Counted from the first letter of the stretch, positions 9,172 to 15,259 are shown. The stretch: 15,593 nt of DNA from JBBKWH01 sp037968855 (GCA_037968855.1 JBBKWH010000057.1:1-15593), one strand, 5' to 3'. The notes: generated from the sequence alone by a model not told the origin. A program made the numbers and translations.

Positions 9172-9199
9172 ACTGGTCAATGACCTATCATTGACCAGT
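9172..9199. repeat. 12-bp perfect inverted repeat, 4-base loop
   Basis: ACTGGTCAATGA (9172-9183) and TCATTGACCAGT (9188-9199) are exact reverse complements around CCTA. It lies about 95 bases after the MFS stop codon and about 40 bases upstream of the candidate coq7 promoter. No T-run follows on either strand, so a classical terminator is doubtful. A rho-dependent or processed 3' end, or an operator, are alternatives. Confidence 0.6.
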
Positions 9200-9212
9200 G
9201 GTCGATCTTGAT

Positions 9213-9229
9213 CATTCAATGATTGAATG
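9213..9229. promoter_or_regulatory. Palindromic site upstream of coq7 (possible operator)
   Basis: CATTCAAT-G-ATTGAATG is a perfect 8-bp palindrome around one central base. It sits 11 bases upstream of the TAGACA hexamer proposed as the coq7 -35. Size and position fit a dimeric regulator site, but no regulator is identified. The interval 9077-9376 also holds the 9172-9199 inverted repeat and the candidate promoter; no gene is apparent in it. Confidence 0.35.
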
Positions 9230-9240
9230 CAAAAACTGGC

Positions 9241-9268
9241 TAGACAGCGTCATTGTTGGGCGTATGCT
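9241..9268 (+). promoter_or_regulatory. Candidate coq7 promoter
   Basis: TAGACA (9241-9246), a 16-base spacer and TATGCT (9263-9268) form a plausible sigma-70 promoter, leaving a leader of roughly 100 bases before the coq7 start at 9377. Matches are five and four of six. There is a competing AT-rich TAAGAT at 9269 without a good -35. Confidence 0.3.
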
Positions 9269-9376
9269 TAAGATAATCCCATGATCCAACAACCATACGG
9301 CCCATCGGCTGATGAGTTTTTCATCCTGTTGTTGCTGCGGCCTACAACAGCCCACTTGATTGAGATAAAGACTGCT

Positions 9377-10012
9377 ATGCGCCAACTTCGATTGTCTGAT
9401 CACATCATTGCAGGGTTTGACCAAGCCCTACGCAGCTTAGTGCCCCATACCACACAGGCCGAACGTCCGATGCCTGCCGCAGATCAACTGAGTCACTTAA
9501 ACGTGAGCGATGCACGGCATGTGGCTGGACTGATGCGCGTTAACCATAGTGGCGAAGTCTGCGCCCAAGCGCTGTATCACGGCCAAGCGTTAACGGCCAA
9601 GCTGCCACACGTCAAGCAAGAGATGAAACAAGCCGCCCGTGAAGAACAAGACCATCTGGCATGGTGCGAAATGCGTTTAAGCGAACTCGACAGCCACACC
9701 AGCTTGCTTAATCCGCTGTGGTATGGCCTGTCCTTTGGTCTAGGCGCAGCCGCTGGACTGGCGGGTGATGATTATAGTCTAGGCTTTGTCGCCGAAACCG
9801 AGCGTCAAGTCAGTGCACACTTACAATCTCATCTGGCCAGCCTGCCCGAAACCGATGCGCGTAGCCGTGGCATCTTAGAACAAATGAACCAAGATGAGCT
9901 ACACCACCGCGAACAAGCCCTTGCTGCTGGTGGCAAAGAATTGCCTGCACCCGTTCGAGGATTAATGACTGTGGTCTCCAAAGTGATGACCCGTGCCAGC
10001 TACTCGATCTAA
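9377..10012 (+). CDS. coq7: Demethoxyubiquinone hydroxylase (2-polyprenyl-3-methyl-6-methoxy-1,4-benzoquinone monooxygenase)
   Basis: Membrane-associated diiron enzyme catalysing the C-6 hydroxylation of demethoxyubiquinone, the penultimate step of ubiquinone synthesis. The 211-residue product has the paired Coq7 ligand motifs: E60 in NHSGE, E90-x-x-H93 in EEQDH, E142 in AETERQV, and E174-x-x-H177 in DELHH. ARHVAGLMRVNHSGEVCAQA and SLLNPLWYGLSFGLGA are the expected flanking family sequence. The frame is open upstream to an ATG at 9281, but those extra 32 residues are not family-like. The ATG at 9377 gives MRQLRLSDHIIAGFDQALRSL, like other Moraxellaceae Coq7 proteins, and is preceded by a TGAGAT ribosome-binding site. 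Bacteria that lack UbiF often use Coq7. The DHFR-fold gene follows 95 bases later. Confidence 0.95.
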   Translation: MRQLRLSDHIIAGFDQALRSLVPHTTQAERPMPAADQLSHLNVSDARHVAGLMRVNHSGEVCAQALYHGQALTAKLPHVKQEMKQAAREEQDHLAWCEMRLSELDSHTSLLNPLWYGLSFGLGAAAGLAGDDYSLGFVAETERQVSAHLQSHLASLPETDARSRGILEQMNQDELHHREQALAAGGKELPAPVRGLMTVVSKVMTRASYSI

Positions 10013-10107
10013 GACTATTCGATCTCAGCAGCCGTCGATTTAGGCGCAAACATTCGACATCGTTGACAGCACGAGTTGCCCCGTCAACTCAAACAAGGAG
10101 GGTGATC

Positions 10108-10671
10108 ATGTACTCGTCTATATCGCATACGCTGCCAATCCCTAGTGGTCGGCCTCAAGTCTGTTTGCACGCCCTCATCACCTTAGATGGCTATGTGGCC
10201 GACCCCACACTTGAGCATACTGCCGAACAATGGCAACGCTTAGACATTGAGCAATGCAGCCAATATATGTTGGCGCGTAGTGATGCGCTTATTTTGGGAC
10301 GCTCCACCTACGAGGCGATCATCGAACACAGTGAATGGCCCTACTTAGACCATCAAGCCCATGTATTAACCAGTCGTGAAGGCTTAATCCTAAACAGTTC
10401 TTTTTTAAAAGTTTGCCATGACCCGCTTGATCAACTGCTGCAACGTTTAAATCAACAACAGGTTAGTCGTGTCTGGCTGATGGGTGGGCATCGTCTTGTG
10501 ATTGGCGCATTAGCCTTAGGCGTGATTGATGAATTAGTCATTCATATGCTACCGTTTGCGCAAGGGCAAGGGCAGTCGTTTTTTGATGCACCGGACTTAC
10601 CGGATTTTAATTTGTTAGATGTGCAACGTTTAAACGGCGGTGTTGCACGGATGCACTACCAAGTCAGCTAA
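10108..10671 (+). CDS. Dihydrofolate reductase-fold protein (RibD C-terminal / DHFR-like family)
   Basis: A 187-residue soluble protein of the DHFR/RibD-C superfamily, NADPH-dependent reductases acting on pterin or pyrimidine-type substrates. Visible family marks are LDGYVA (26-31), LILGRSTYE (61-69) with the GR-T-E pattern of the nucleotide site, VWLMGGHRLV (122-131) with the Gly-Gly turn, and DELVIHMLPF (141-150). The ATG at 10108 follows AAGGAGGGTGATC, one of the strongest ribosome-binding sites in the window, and is preferred over an in-frame TTG at 10063. This family includes many uncharacterised YyaP/YwjB-like proteins, and whether this one reduces dihydrofolate is not shown. It lacks the full set of FolA residues I would look for. 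It sits next to folate genes, which may be coincidence because they are on the other strand and convergent. Confidence 0.8.
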   Translation: MYSSISHTLPIPSGRPQVCLHALITLDGYVADPTLEHTAEQWQRLDIEQCSQYMLARSDALILGRSTYEAIIEHSEWPYLDHQAHVLTSREGLILNSSFLKVCHDPLDQLLQRLNQQQVSRVWLMGGHRLVIGALALGVIDELVIHMLPFAQGQGQSFFDAPDLPDFNLLDVQRLNGGVARMHYQVS

Positions 10672-10706
10672 GCAAACCGTCAAGTTGATCCAATTGGATC
10701 GTCTGA

Positions 10707-11090
10707 TCACATCGGACAGGCTGGCCAAATCTCTTGCATCGGCAAGGTCACATCCAGCGGCAGCGGCATACGGCGTGGATCAGCCTGTAGCTCGACCAGC
10801 GTCTGCCCCCATGCAATCAGGTCCACATCCATACGCACCTGCTTAGACGGACGAACACGGCCACAGTCTTGCTCAATCTGCTGCAACTGCCCAGCCAGAT
10901 CATCCGGTGTCCACTGCGGTGTCTTTAGCAACAGTGCGATATTCCAATACAACGGCCCAACACCAAGACGATCCGGCAATTGATACATAGGCGAATACAC
11001 ACACTGCCCCAGCCGCTCCAATGCCGCCTGAGCTTGGGCCATGGCCTCAGCTTGCTGAAAATTACTGCCCAGTGCGATGGCGTAGATCAT
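10707..11090 (-). CDS. folK: Short FolK-like protein (hydroxymethyldihydropterin pyrophosphokinase homologue)
   Basis: FolK transfers pyrophosphate from ATP to 6-hydroxymethyl-7,8-dihydropterin in folate synthesis. This 127-residue product starts MIYAIALGSN like FolK. It keeps YWN (48-50), GRVRPSKQ (77-84) and the Mg-binding Asp pair as D88-V-D90 in MDVDLIAWG. It is clearly shorter than the usual ~160 residues. The loop holding E. coli W89 and R92 (WGPR) is contracted, and the C-terminal PH...R.F..PL segment that carries H115 and R121 is missing. The start at 11090 lies inside folB (29-base overlap), so the two are translationally coupled and made from one transcript. It may be a divergent FolK of the Moraxellaceae, an inactive paralogue, or a partner for FolB. 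The family assignment is good; catalytic competence is doubtful. Confidence 0.75.
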   Translation of the reverse strand: MIYAIALGSNFQQAEAMAQAQAALERLGQCVYSPMYQLPDRLGVGPLYWNIALLLKTPQWTPDDLAGQLQQIEQDCGRVRPSKQVRMDVDLIAWGQTLVELQADPRRMPLPLDVTLPMQEIWPACPM

Positions 11091-11442
11091 CACGACTCCG
11101 CTCAATCGACACAGCAACCGCCTGTACACCCACCAATGCCAACGGCTTACGCACCGTAAGCGCCACCACCTGCACACTGGCAAATTCAGCCAAAATCATC
11201 GCGGCCAAATGCTCGGCTAAGGTCTCAATCAAATTGGGTTGTAGCTGCTCAATCTCTTCACGCACTCGATCTGTGACGCTTTTATAATTGACCGCATCGT
11301 CTAGTGCATCACTCGCCGCCGCAGGACGCAGATCCACCGACAACTGAAGATCGAGCACCAAGGGCTGGCGAATCTGCCGCTCCCAGTCAAACACGCCGAT
11401 CACTGCATTGGCTTTGAGCCCTTCAATCAGTACTTTATCCAC
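11062..11442 (-). CDS. folB: Dihydroneopterin aldolase
   Basis: FolB cleaves 7,8-dihydroneopterin to 6-hydroxymethyl-7,8-dihydropterin and glycolaldehyde, the step just before FolK in folate synthesis. The 126-residue length and the sequence IEGLKANAVIGVFDWERQ are typical. Expected active-site residues are present: E21 after the FDW segment, Y53 in NYKSV, E73 in LIETLAEHLA, and K99 in TVRKPLAL. The frame begins with GTG at 11442; a GAGGG element lies about 11 bases upstream, slightly far. Its 3' end overlaps the FolK-like gene by 29 bases. It is divergent from plsY across a 145-base region that must contain both promoters. Confidence 0.93.
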   Translation of the reverse strand: MDKVLIEGLKANAVIGVFDWERQIRQPLVLDLQLSVDLRPAAASDALDDAVNYKSVTDRVREEIEQLQPNLIETLAEHLAAMILAEFASVQVVALTVRKPLALVGVQAVAVSIERSRDDLRHRTGQ

Positions 11443-11587
11443 CAGCGATGTATCCCTCTACAAGCAAGATCAGCCAATCGTATCCAACCGCGCCACAAGC
11501 AAGCGACTGCAACGGCTTGCAAGTGTGGCGCAGCAATGCCAGCATTGGCAAGGTTTTACCCATCGATTGACCAAATTGGATATTTTG

Positions 11588-12214
11588 ATGACACCAATAA
11601 TGACGCTCGCAATCACAGATTGGCTATGGTTTGGTCTGATTGCCCTCGCTGCTTATTTGCTAGGCTCAGTCTGTACGGCTATTTTTGTCTGTCGATTATT
11701 TGGTTTGGCCGATCCCCGTAGCACAGGCTCTAGCAATCCGGGTGCAACCAATGTGATGCGCTTGGGCGGCAAACTGCCTGCCTTGCTGACTTTTTTGGGT
11801 GATGCCCTCAAAGGTGTACCGCCGATTCTGTTGGCCTATGGCATGGGCTTACCACTCTGGATGGTGGGGTTGATTGGCGTATTTGCCTTACTGGGTCACA
11901 TCTATCCGGTATTTTTTGGCTTTGCGGGTGGTAAAGGTGTGGCGACAGCCTTTGGCGTGTTGCTGGGTTTGGATTGGCGCTTATGTGTTGGCGCGTTGCT
12001 CAGTTGGGCGATTGTTTTTGCGTTAACCAGAGTCTCATCGCTGGCCAGCTTGATCACCTTTGTTGTACTTGTACCAATCTTTGCTTATTTTTGGCAGATT
12101 GATTTATTGCCTGCACTATCCTTGATGGGATTATTGATCCTTTGGCGACATCGGCAAAACATTGCGGACTTGATGCAGGGTAAAGAACGGGGATTTCGCC
12201 AGTCTAAGTCATAA
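11588..12214 (+). CDS. plsY: Glycerol-3-phosphate acyltransferase PlsY
   Basis: Integral membrane enzyme that transfers an acyl group from acyl-phosphate to glycerol-3-phosphate, the first committed step of phospholipid synthesis, working with PlsX. The 208-residue product has several membrane segments and all three PlsY loops: STGSSNPGATNVMRLGG (about 44-60), GDALKG (about 70-75), and GHIYPVFFGFAGGKGVATAFG (about 101-121). The frame is open upstream to 11408, but that extension is not PlsY-like and overlaps folB. ATG at 11588 (MTPIM) has TTGGA about eight bases before it; the next ATG at 11600 is the alternative and fits family N-termini equally well. The plsY/folB neighbour pair is common in proteobacteria. 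Confidence 0.94.
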   Translation: MTPIMTLAITDWLWFGLIALAAYLLGSVCTAIFVCRLFGLADPRSTGSSNPGATNVMRLGGKLPALLTFLGDALKGVPPILLAYGMGLPLWMVGLIGVFALLGHIYPVFFGFAGGKGVATAFGVLLGLDWRLCVGALLSWAIVFALTRVSSLASLITFVVLVPIFAYFWQIDLLPALSLMGLLILWRHRQNIADLMQGKERGFRQSKS

Positions 12215-12300
12215 GTTTGGCATGACCGATGATGATTGGTTTGGGTAATATGACATGAGTTTTTGTGTAGGCTACAGCCCCACGCAACCATTCAAAAACA

Positions 12301-12324
12301 AAAAAGCGACCAAAGCCGCTTTTT
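12301..12324. terminator. Bidirectional terminator between plsY and the ABC1-family kinase gene
   Basis: AAAAAGCG (12301-12308) and CGCTTTTT (12317-12324) are inverted, with C12310-G12315 pairing inside the loop. A short GC stem flanked by A and T runs can end transcripts from either side. It sits about 87 bases after the plsY stop and about 20 bases after the stop of the convergent kinase gene. The stem is short, so efficiency is uncertain. Confidence 0.55.
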
Positions 12325-12342
12325 CAACTCACAACACAATGA

Positions 12343-13641
12343 TTAGTGAATCAGTTTAGAGACTGGCTCGGCATCATTGAGCAACTGCAAGCGCGCATCA
12401 CCAAACAAATCCATATGCGGGGTCAGCACACGCATAAAGCGGTCAAAATACAACATCTGCTTCATCAACAAAGCAAAATCGCGCGGGAAGTGAATGCCAT
12501 GCCGCTCACCCACACCGACCATCTCAATCATTAATGCATTCAGATCGCTCGCTTCACCCGATAGTACCGCTTGCGGATCAGCGGTCAGCAACACGGTAAA
12601 CATTTTTTCCAAGTCTTCAGCCAAACGCACTTCATCAACTACACCGTGAGTCATGCCCATTTTGACCATATTGCTGGCCATGACCGCATAATTGGTATGT
12701 TGTAGCGCTTCCATAAAGGCAATGCATGCGCCCCATACTTCAGGCTTTAGCTGACCAACGATGCCAAAATCAATAAAACCAATCCGGCCATCGGTCAGCA
12801 GCATCAGGTTGCCTGCATGCAGATCGGCATGGAAACTCTTACACATCATCAAACTGGCAAACCATGTGTTCATGGTGGTAATCAACACTTGCGCTGGATC
12901 AGCCGTATGTTGGCGCATCACGTCAATATCGGTCATTGGCACGCCGTATAGACGCTGCATGGTCAGTACCGTACGGGTGGATGCTTGTGGGTAAACCTTT
13001 GGTGCAATCACCTGCGTGTTGCCACTAAAGGTCAAAAACTGCTGAAAATCGGCAATATTTTGCGCCTCTTCGACAAAGTCCACTTCACGCACCATCCGCG
13101 TGCGGATCTCATCGACAATACCCGACAGCGCAGCAAACTTCACCTTAGGCAAAGCCAGCTCTAACAAGCGTGTGGCTGCATGTACAAAGCCCAAATCGGT
13201 ATGCAAAATGGTCTCGACATTGGGCTTTTGTACCTTAACCACCACATCTTCACCGGTGATCAACGTCGCTGCATGCACCTGTGCAATTGATGCCGAGGCC
13301 AACGGCTCAGGCTCAATTGAGGCAAAAATCTGATCTAAAGGTCGATCAAACGCCTCAGCCATGGTTTGCTGAATATAGCTAAACGGTAATGGTGGGGTCT
13401 GATCCAAACACTGCTGAAATTCTTCGACATATTCACGCGGAAACAACGATGGCGAACTGGCAATAAACTGACCCAGCTTGATATAGGTCGCACCCAATTG
13501 CTCAAAAGTTTCGCGCAGTAACTGCGGCGTTGGCGGAGCATCCTTGCTATAGCGCAACCCTGCCAAAGCCAACACCCCAGCAGTCTGACCAATACGGGCC
13601 AAACTGCGCAGACCATTTAAAACAGGACTATTGCGAGACAT
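12343..13641 (-). CDS. ABC1/AarF/UbiB-family atypical protein-kinase-like protein
   Basis: ADCK/UbiB-family protein, an atypical kinase or ATPase fold that supports ubiquinone synthesis or isoprenoid lipid handling. The 432-residue product has KLGQ (55-58, the family KxGQ motif), SASIAQVH (116-123, the altered nucleotide loop), K136 in VVVKVQKP, catalytic HADLHAGN (271-278) and metal-binding DFG (291-293). It is shorter than E. coli UbiB (546) and has no clear C-terminal pair of membrane helices. It may therefore be a second, soluble AarF-like paralogue rather than UbiB itself. The ATG at 13641 is preceded by GGAGG at six bases, better than the in-frame TTG at 13659. It follows the MoeB-like gene by 97 bases on the same strand and is probably co-transcribed. 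Coq7 upstream on the other strand belongs to the same pathway. Confidence 0.88.
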   Translation of the reverse strand: MSRNSPVLNGLRSLARIGQTAGVLALAGLRYSKDAPPTPQLLRETFEQLGATYIKLGQFIASSPSLFPREYVEEFQQCLDQTPPLPFSYIQQTMAEAFDRPLDQIFASIEPEPLASASIAQVHAATLITGEDVVVKVQKPNVETILHTDLGFVHAATRLLELALPKVKFAALSGIVDEIRTRMVREVDFVEEAQNIADFQQFLTFSGNTQVIAPKVYPQASTRTVLTMQRLYGVPMTDIDVMRQHTADPAQVLITTMNTWFASLMMCKSFHADLHAGNLMLLTDGRIGFIDFGIVGQLKPEVWGACIAFMEALQHTNYAVMASNMVKMGMTHGVVDEVRLAEDLEKMFTVLLTADPQAVLSGEASDLNALMIEMVGVGERHGIHFPRDFALLMKQMLYFDRFMRVLTPHMDLFGDARLQLLNDAEPVSKLIH

Positions 13642-13714
13642 GGAGATCCTCCGACGCAAAAAATAATGACATACAAAATACCGTCAGGCACAAACCTGCG
13701 CCAAAAACAGCCAT
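13628..13714 (-). CDS. Possible 28-aa hydrophobic small ORF between moeB-like and kinase genes
   Basis: An ATG at 13714 opens a 28-codon frame with a hydrophobic core (AGLCLTVFCMSLFF) and a short polar tail. It ends 14 bases inside the downstream kinase gene, so its stop would fall just after the kinase start and could couple their translation. It lies in the same frame as, and directly after, the MoeB-like stop codon. No ribosome-binding site is evident. I do not recognise it, and a non-coding spacer is at least as likely. Confidence 0.15.
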   Translation of the reverse strand: MAVFGAGLCLTVFCMSLFFASEDLHVSQ

Positions 13715-13738
13715 AGCATAGCGTACACACCAAACACT

Positions 13739-14509
13739 TTAGTGTTCATCCACCGCTGCACTCGCACAAACCGCACATAAGGGATCACGGCCATAACGAA
13801 TCTGTCGCTGGCTAAAGCTTAAGCCATCCCATAATAACAGACGGCCCGCCAACGGTGCCTGCTCAAGCCCCAGATAAAGCAACGCATGATGTGCCTGCAT
13901 CGCGCCCATACAGCCCGTGGTGGTTGCCAACACCCCCGTATCGGCACAACGACGGGCATCGTCTGGTGCATCAGGAAACAAACAGCGATAGCACGGGCCA
14001 TCCGGTGCAATAAAGGTCATCTGCCCTTCAAAACCAATGGCTGCCGCCGACAACAACGGCACACGCGCAGCCACACATGCGGCATTAATCGCATCACGGG
14101 TGGCAAAATTATCCGACCCATCTAAAACCAGATCAATGTCTTGTAATAAAGTGGGCAAAGACTGTGCATCAACTTGGCAGGTATGCGCATCAACGTCTAG
14201 CCACGGGCTAATTTTGCCTAGGCTATTTTTTGCCGCAACCACTTTAGGCTGGCCAATATCATCGGCGCTAAACAACAGTTGCCGCTGTAGATTGCTCTCA
14301 TCCACCGTATCAAAATCGACAATACGCAGATAACCCACACCAGCCCGTGCCAGCAATTGGGCCGAGGGACAACCCAACCCGCCCATACCAATCAACAACA
14401 CTCGTGCTGCTTTGAGTCGATATTGTGCGTCTAAATCCCAGCCTTGTAGCAAAATTTGGCGGCTATAACGCAATAACTCGGCATCACTTAGATCAGAACT
14501 CGGCATCAT
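13739..14509 (-). CDS. moeB: MoeB/HesA/ThiF-family adenylyltransferase (E1-like)
   Basis: E1-like enzyme that adenylates the C-terminal Gly-Gly of a sulphur-carrier protein such as MoaD (molybdopterin synthesis) or ThiS. The 256-residue product shows RYSRQILL (14-21), nucleotide loop GMGGLG (41-46), D65 in VDFD, SNLQRQ (72-77), K89, LDGSDNFATRDAIN (129-142), and two CxxC pairs (173-176, 245-248) that bind structural zinc. There is no C-terminal rhodanese domain. Length matches MoeB (about 249). No moa or thi genes are in the window, so the carrier partner is unknown, and ThiF is the main alternative. Two adjacent ATGs (14509, 14506) are possible starts; GAAG lies about seven bases before the first. 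It heads a minus-strand pair with the ABC1-family kinase. Confidence 0.8.
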   Translation of the reverse strand: MMPSSDLSDAELLRYSRQILLQGWDLDAQYRLKAARVLLIGMGGLGCPSAQLLARAGVGYLRIVDFDTVDESNLQRQLLFSADDIGQPKVVAAKNSLGKISPWLDVDAHTCQVDAQSLPTLLQDIDLVLDGSDNFATRDAINAACVAARVPLLSAAAIGFEGQMTFIAPDGPCYRCLFPDAPDDARRCADTGVLATTTGCMGAMQAHHALLYLGLEQAPLAGRLLLWDGLSFSQRQIRYGRDPLCAVCASAAVDEH

Positions 14510-14616
14510 GCTATGGCTTCAAAAAACACATCCCGCATTCTAGCCGATCTGCCAACCTGCGTTTGGATTGCCGTCAACGGCTCATCAATGACTCAATCAG
14601 TACTAGCCTCACAATT

Positions 14617-14625
14617 TGCTATGAT
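14617..14625 (+). promoter_or_regulatory. Extended -10 promoter of the 50-aa membrane protein gene
   Basis: TGCTATGAT combines the TGn extension with a near-consensus -10 (TATGAT), which can act without a strong -35; none is evident upstream. The transcript would begin near 14632 and carry a leader of about 60 bases with two inverted repeats. Confidence 0.4.
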
Positions 14626-14638
14626 GAATCCCTTGATT

Positions 14639-14676
14639 GGCGATTTCTCGCCACCATTGTGAGTTGCCAAGGCAAC
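14639..14676 (+). promoter_or_regulatory. Two inverted repeats in the leader of the 50-aa protein gene
   Basis: GGCGA-TTTC-TCGCC (14639-14652) is a 5-bp hairpin with a 4-base loop. GTTGCC-AA-GGCAAC (14663-14676) is a perfect 6-bp palindrome with two central bases. The second ends three bases before the AAGGACG ribosome-binding region. They could be RNA hairpins controlling translation, or the second could be an operator. Confidence 0.4.
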
Positions 14677-14691
14677 AAAGGACGTCTTTCT

Positions 14692-14844
14692 ATGGACTTT
14701 CACCTGATTGTATTTGCATCGTGCTGCTTGATTCTTCTGATCATTGGACTCATGGCATTCACCAAAAAGACACCCATGGTTAAAAAGCGCAAACCGCACA
14801 ATCTACGCGTACTAGACAGCACAGTAAGATCATCAAAAGATTGA
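14692..14844 (+). CDS. Small single-pass membrane protein, 50 aa, unrecognised
   Basis: I do not recognise this protein. The frame is open for a longer distance upstream, but the ATG at 14692 is preceded by AAAGGACG at a good distance and by a promoter-like element, so I take it as the start. The product has a hydrophobic helix at about residues 4-23 (LIVFASCCLILLIIGLMAF) followed by a strongly basic tail (KK, KKRK) and a polar C-terminus. By the positive-inside rule this predicts an inner-membrane protein with its C-terminus in the cytoplasm. It is divergent from the MoeB-like gene, with a 182-base region between them. Small basic-tailed membrane peptides include regulators, subunits of larger complexes and toxins; nothing here selects one. 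Confidence 0.5.
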   Translation: MDFHLIVFASCCLILLIIGLMAFTKKTPMVKKRKPHNLRVLDSTVRSSKD

Positions 14845-14962
14845 TTAGAATGGTTTAAGGTGCTTTAACGTTATGCTCAAAGCGTCATAAGATGACTTGA
14901 TTGTTCTTTTTAGACAGATAGTCAACAGCCCCTCATCACGTGACACGTAAGTACCAAATCGA

Positions 14963-15036
14963 AAGTAATCATGCATACATGATCTGATGCTCTATGTTTT
15001 GCAAAGCTACTCAATGGCAGGATTGCATGATTACTT
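14963..15036. repeat. 13-base inverted repeat spanning 74 bases
   Basis: AAGTAATCATGCA (14963-14975) is the exact reverse complement of TGCATGATTACTT (15024-15036), with 48 bases between. In RNA it could close a large hairpin. No gene or known element is associated with it. Confidence 0.5.
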
Positions 15037-15053
15037 ATCAAAGCCCGCTTACA

Positions 15054-15084
15054 ATCTTAACCAACAGATCAAGTTGGCTAAGAT
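15054..15084 (-). other. 12-bp stem after the minus-strand gene remnant
   Basis: ATCTTAACCAAC (15054-15065) and GTTGGCTAAGAT (15073-15084) pair around a 7-base loop. The single non-Watson-Crick position is a G-U pair in minus-strand RNA but an A-C mismatch in plus-strand RNA, so it is better formed in a minus-strand transcript. It lies about 50 bases after the stop codon of the remnant at 15135. It may be the old 3' end of that gene, although no T-tract follows. Confidence 0.4.
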
Positions 15085-15134
15085 CGTTTGCTACGTTTTG
15101 ATGTGGTTTTATTCACATGCTCATATCAGGGCAA

Positions 15135-15259
15135 TTAGACTGAAGCACCATAGTGCTGATCAATTTCAATCATCCGCTGCACGATAAGTCGGATACCATG
15201 CAATACTCGGCCAAGTAATGCCTCGTTATTGGTAATCACCACCAACAGCATAGGATGAT
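15135..15259 (-). pseudogene. 3' remnant of a gene cut by the ISAs1 element (Roadblock/LC7-like C-terminus)
   Basis: A minus-strand frame enters from the ISAs1 edge and ends with TAA at 15135, giving 40 codons: HPMLLVVITNNEALLGRVLH, then GIRLIVQRMIEIDQHYGASV. The hydrophobic strand (MLLVVIT), a short turn and a long amphipathic helix resemble the last strand and helix of Roadblock/LC7 (MglB-like) proteins, regulators of small GTPases. That identity is a guess from pattern. No start codon with a ribosome-binding site precedes the fragment inside the window, and the frame meets a TAG just inside the element. The 5' part should lie beyond the insertion if nothing else was lost. Confidence 0.4.

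Larger units (their letters stand above)
14845..15134. other. Hairpin-rich non-coding interval
   Basis: This stretch between the 50-aa gene and the minus-strand remnant holds no ORF I trust. It contains a 13-base inverted repeat (14963-14975 with 15024-15036) and a long imperfect stem (15054-15084). A weak GTCAT-AAG-ATGAC stem (14884-14896) lies a few bases before TTCTTTTT, a poor candidate terminator for the 50-aa gene. A small RNA cannot be excluded. Confidence 0.4.

Noticed and set aside
9281..9376. Upstream in-frame start of coq7 adding 32 residues
   Set aside because: The added residues do not resemble Coq7 N-termini, no ribosome-binding site precedes 9281, and the ATG at 9377 matches the family start.
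10687..10700. 14-base palindrome GATCCAATTGGATC between convergent genes, as a terminator
   Set aside because: It has no loop suited to a hairpin and no T-run on either side; probably a chance palindrome.
11408..11587. N-terminal extension of plsY
   Set aside because: It overlaps folB on the other strand, lacks PlsY similarity, and the first membrane helix begins right after 11588/11600.
13733..13746. AACACT-TT-AGTGTT at the end of the MoeB-like gene, as a terminator
   Set aside because: It spans the stop codon, the loop is only two bases and no T-tract follows.
15127..15141. Second CAGGGCAA, 133 bases before the ISAs1 end, as another IS terminus
   Set aside because: Only eight bases are shared with 15260, and the sequence between reads as the 3' end of a gene rather than IS.
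14987..15187. Plus-strand frame of 66 codons in the hairpin-rich region
   Set aside because: It runs through the inverted repeats and antisense to the better-looking gene remnant; there is no ribosome-binding site.
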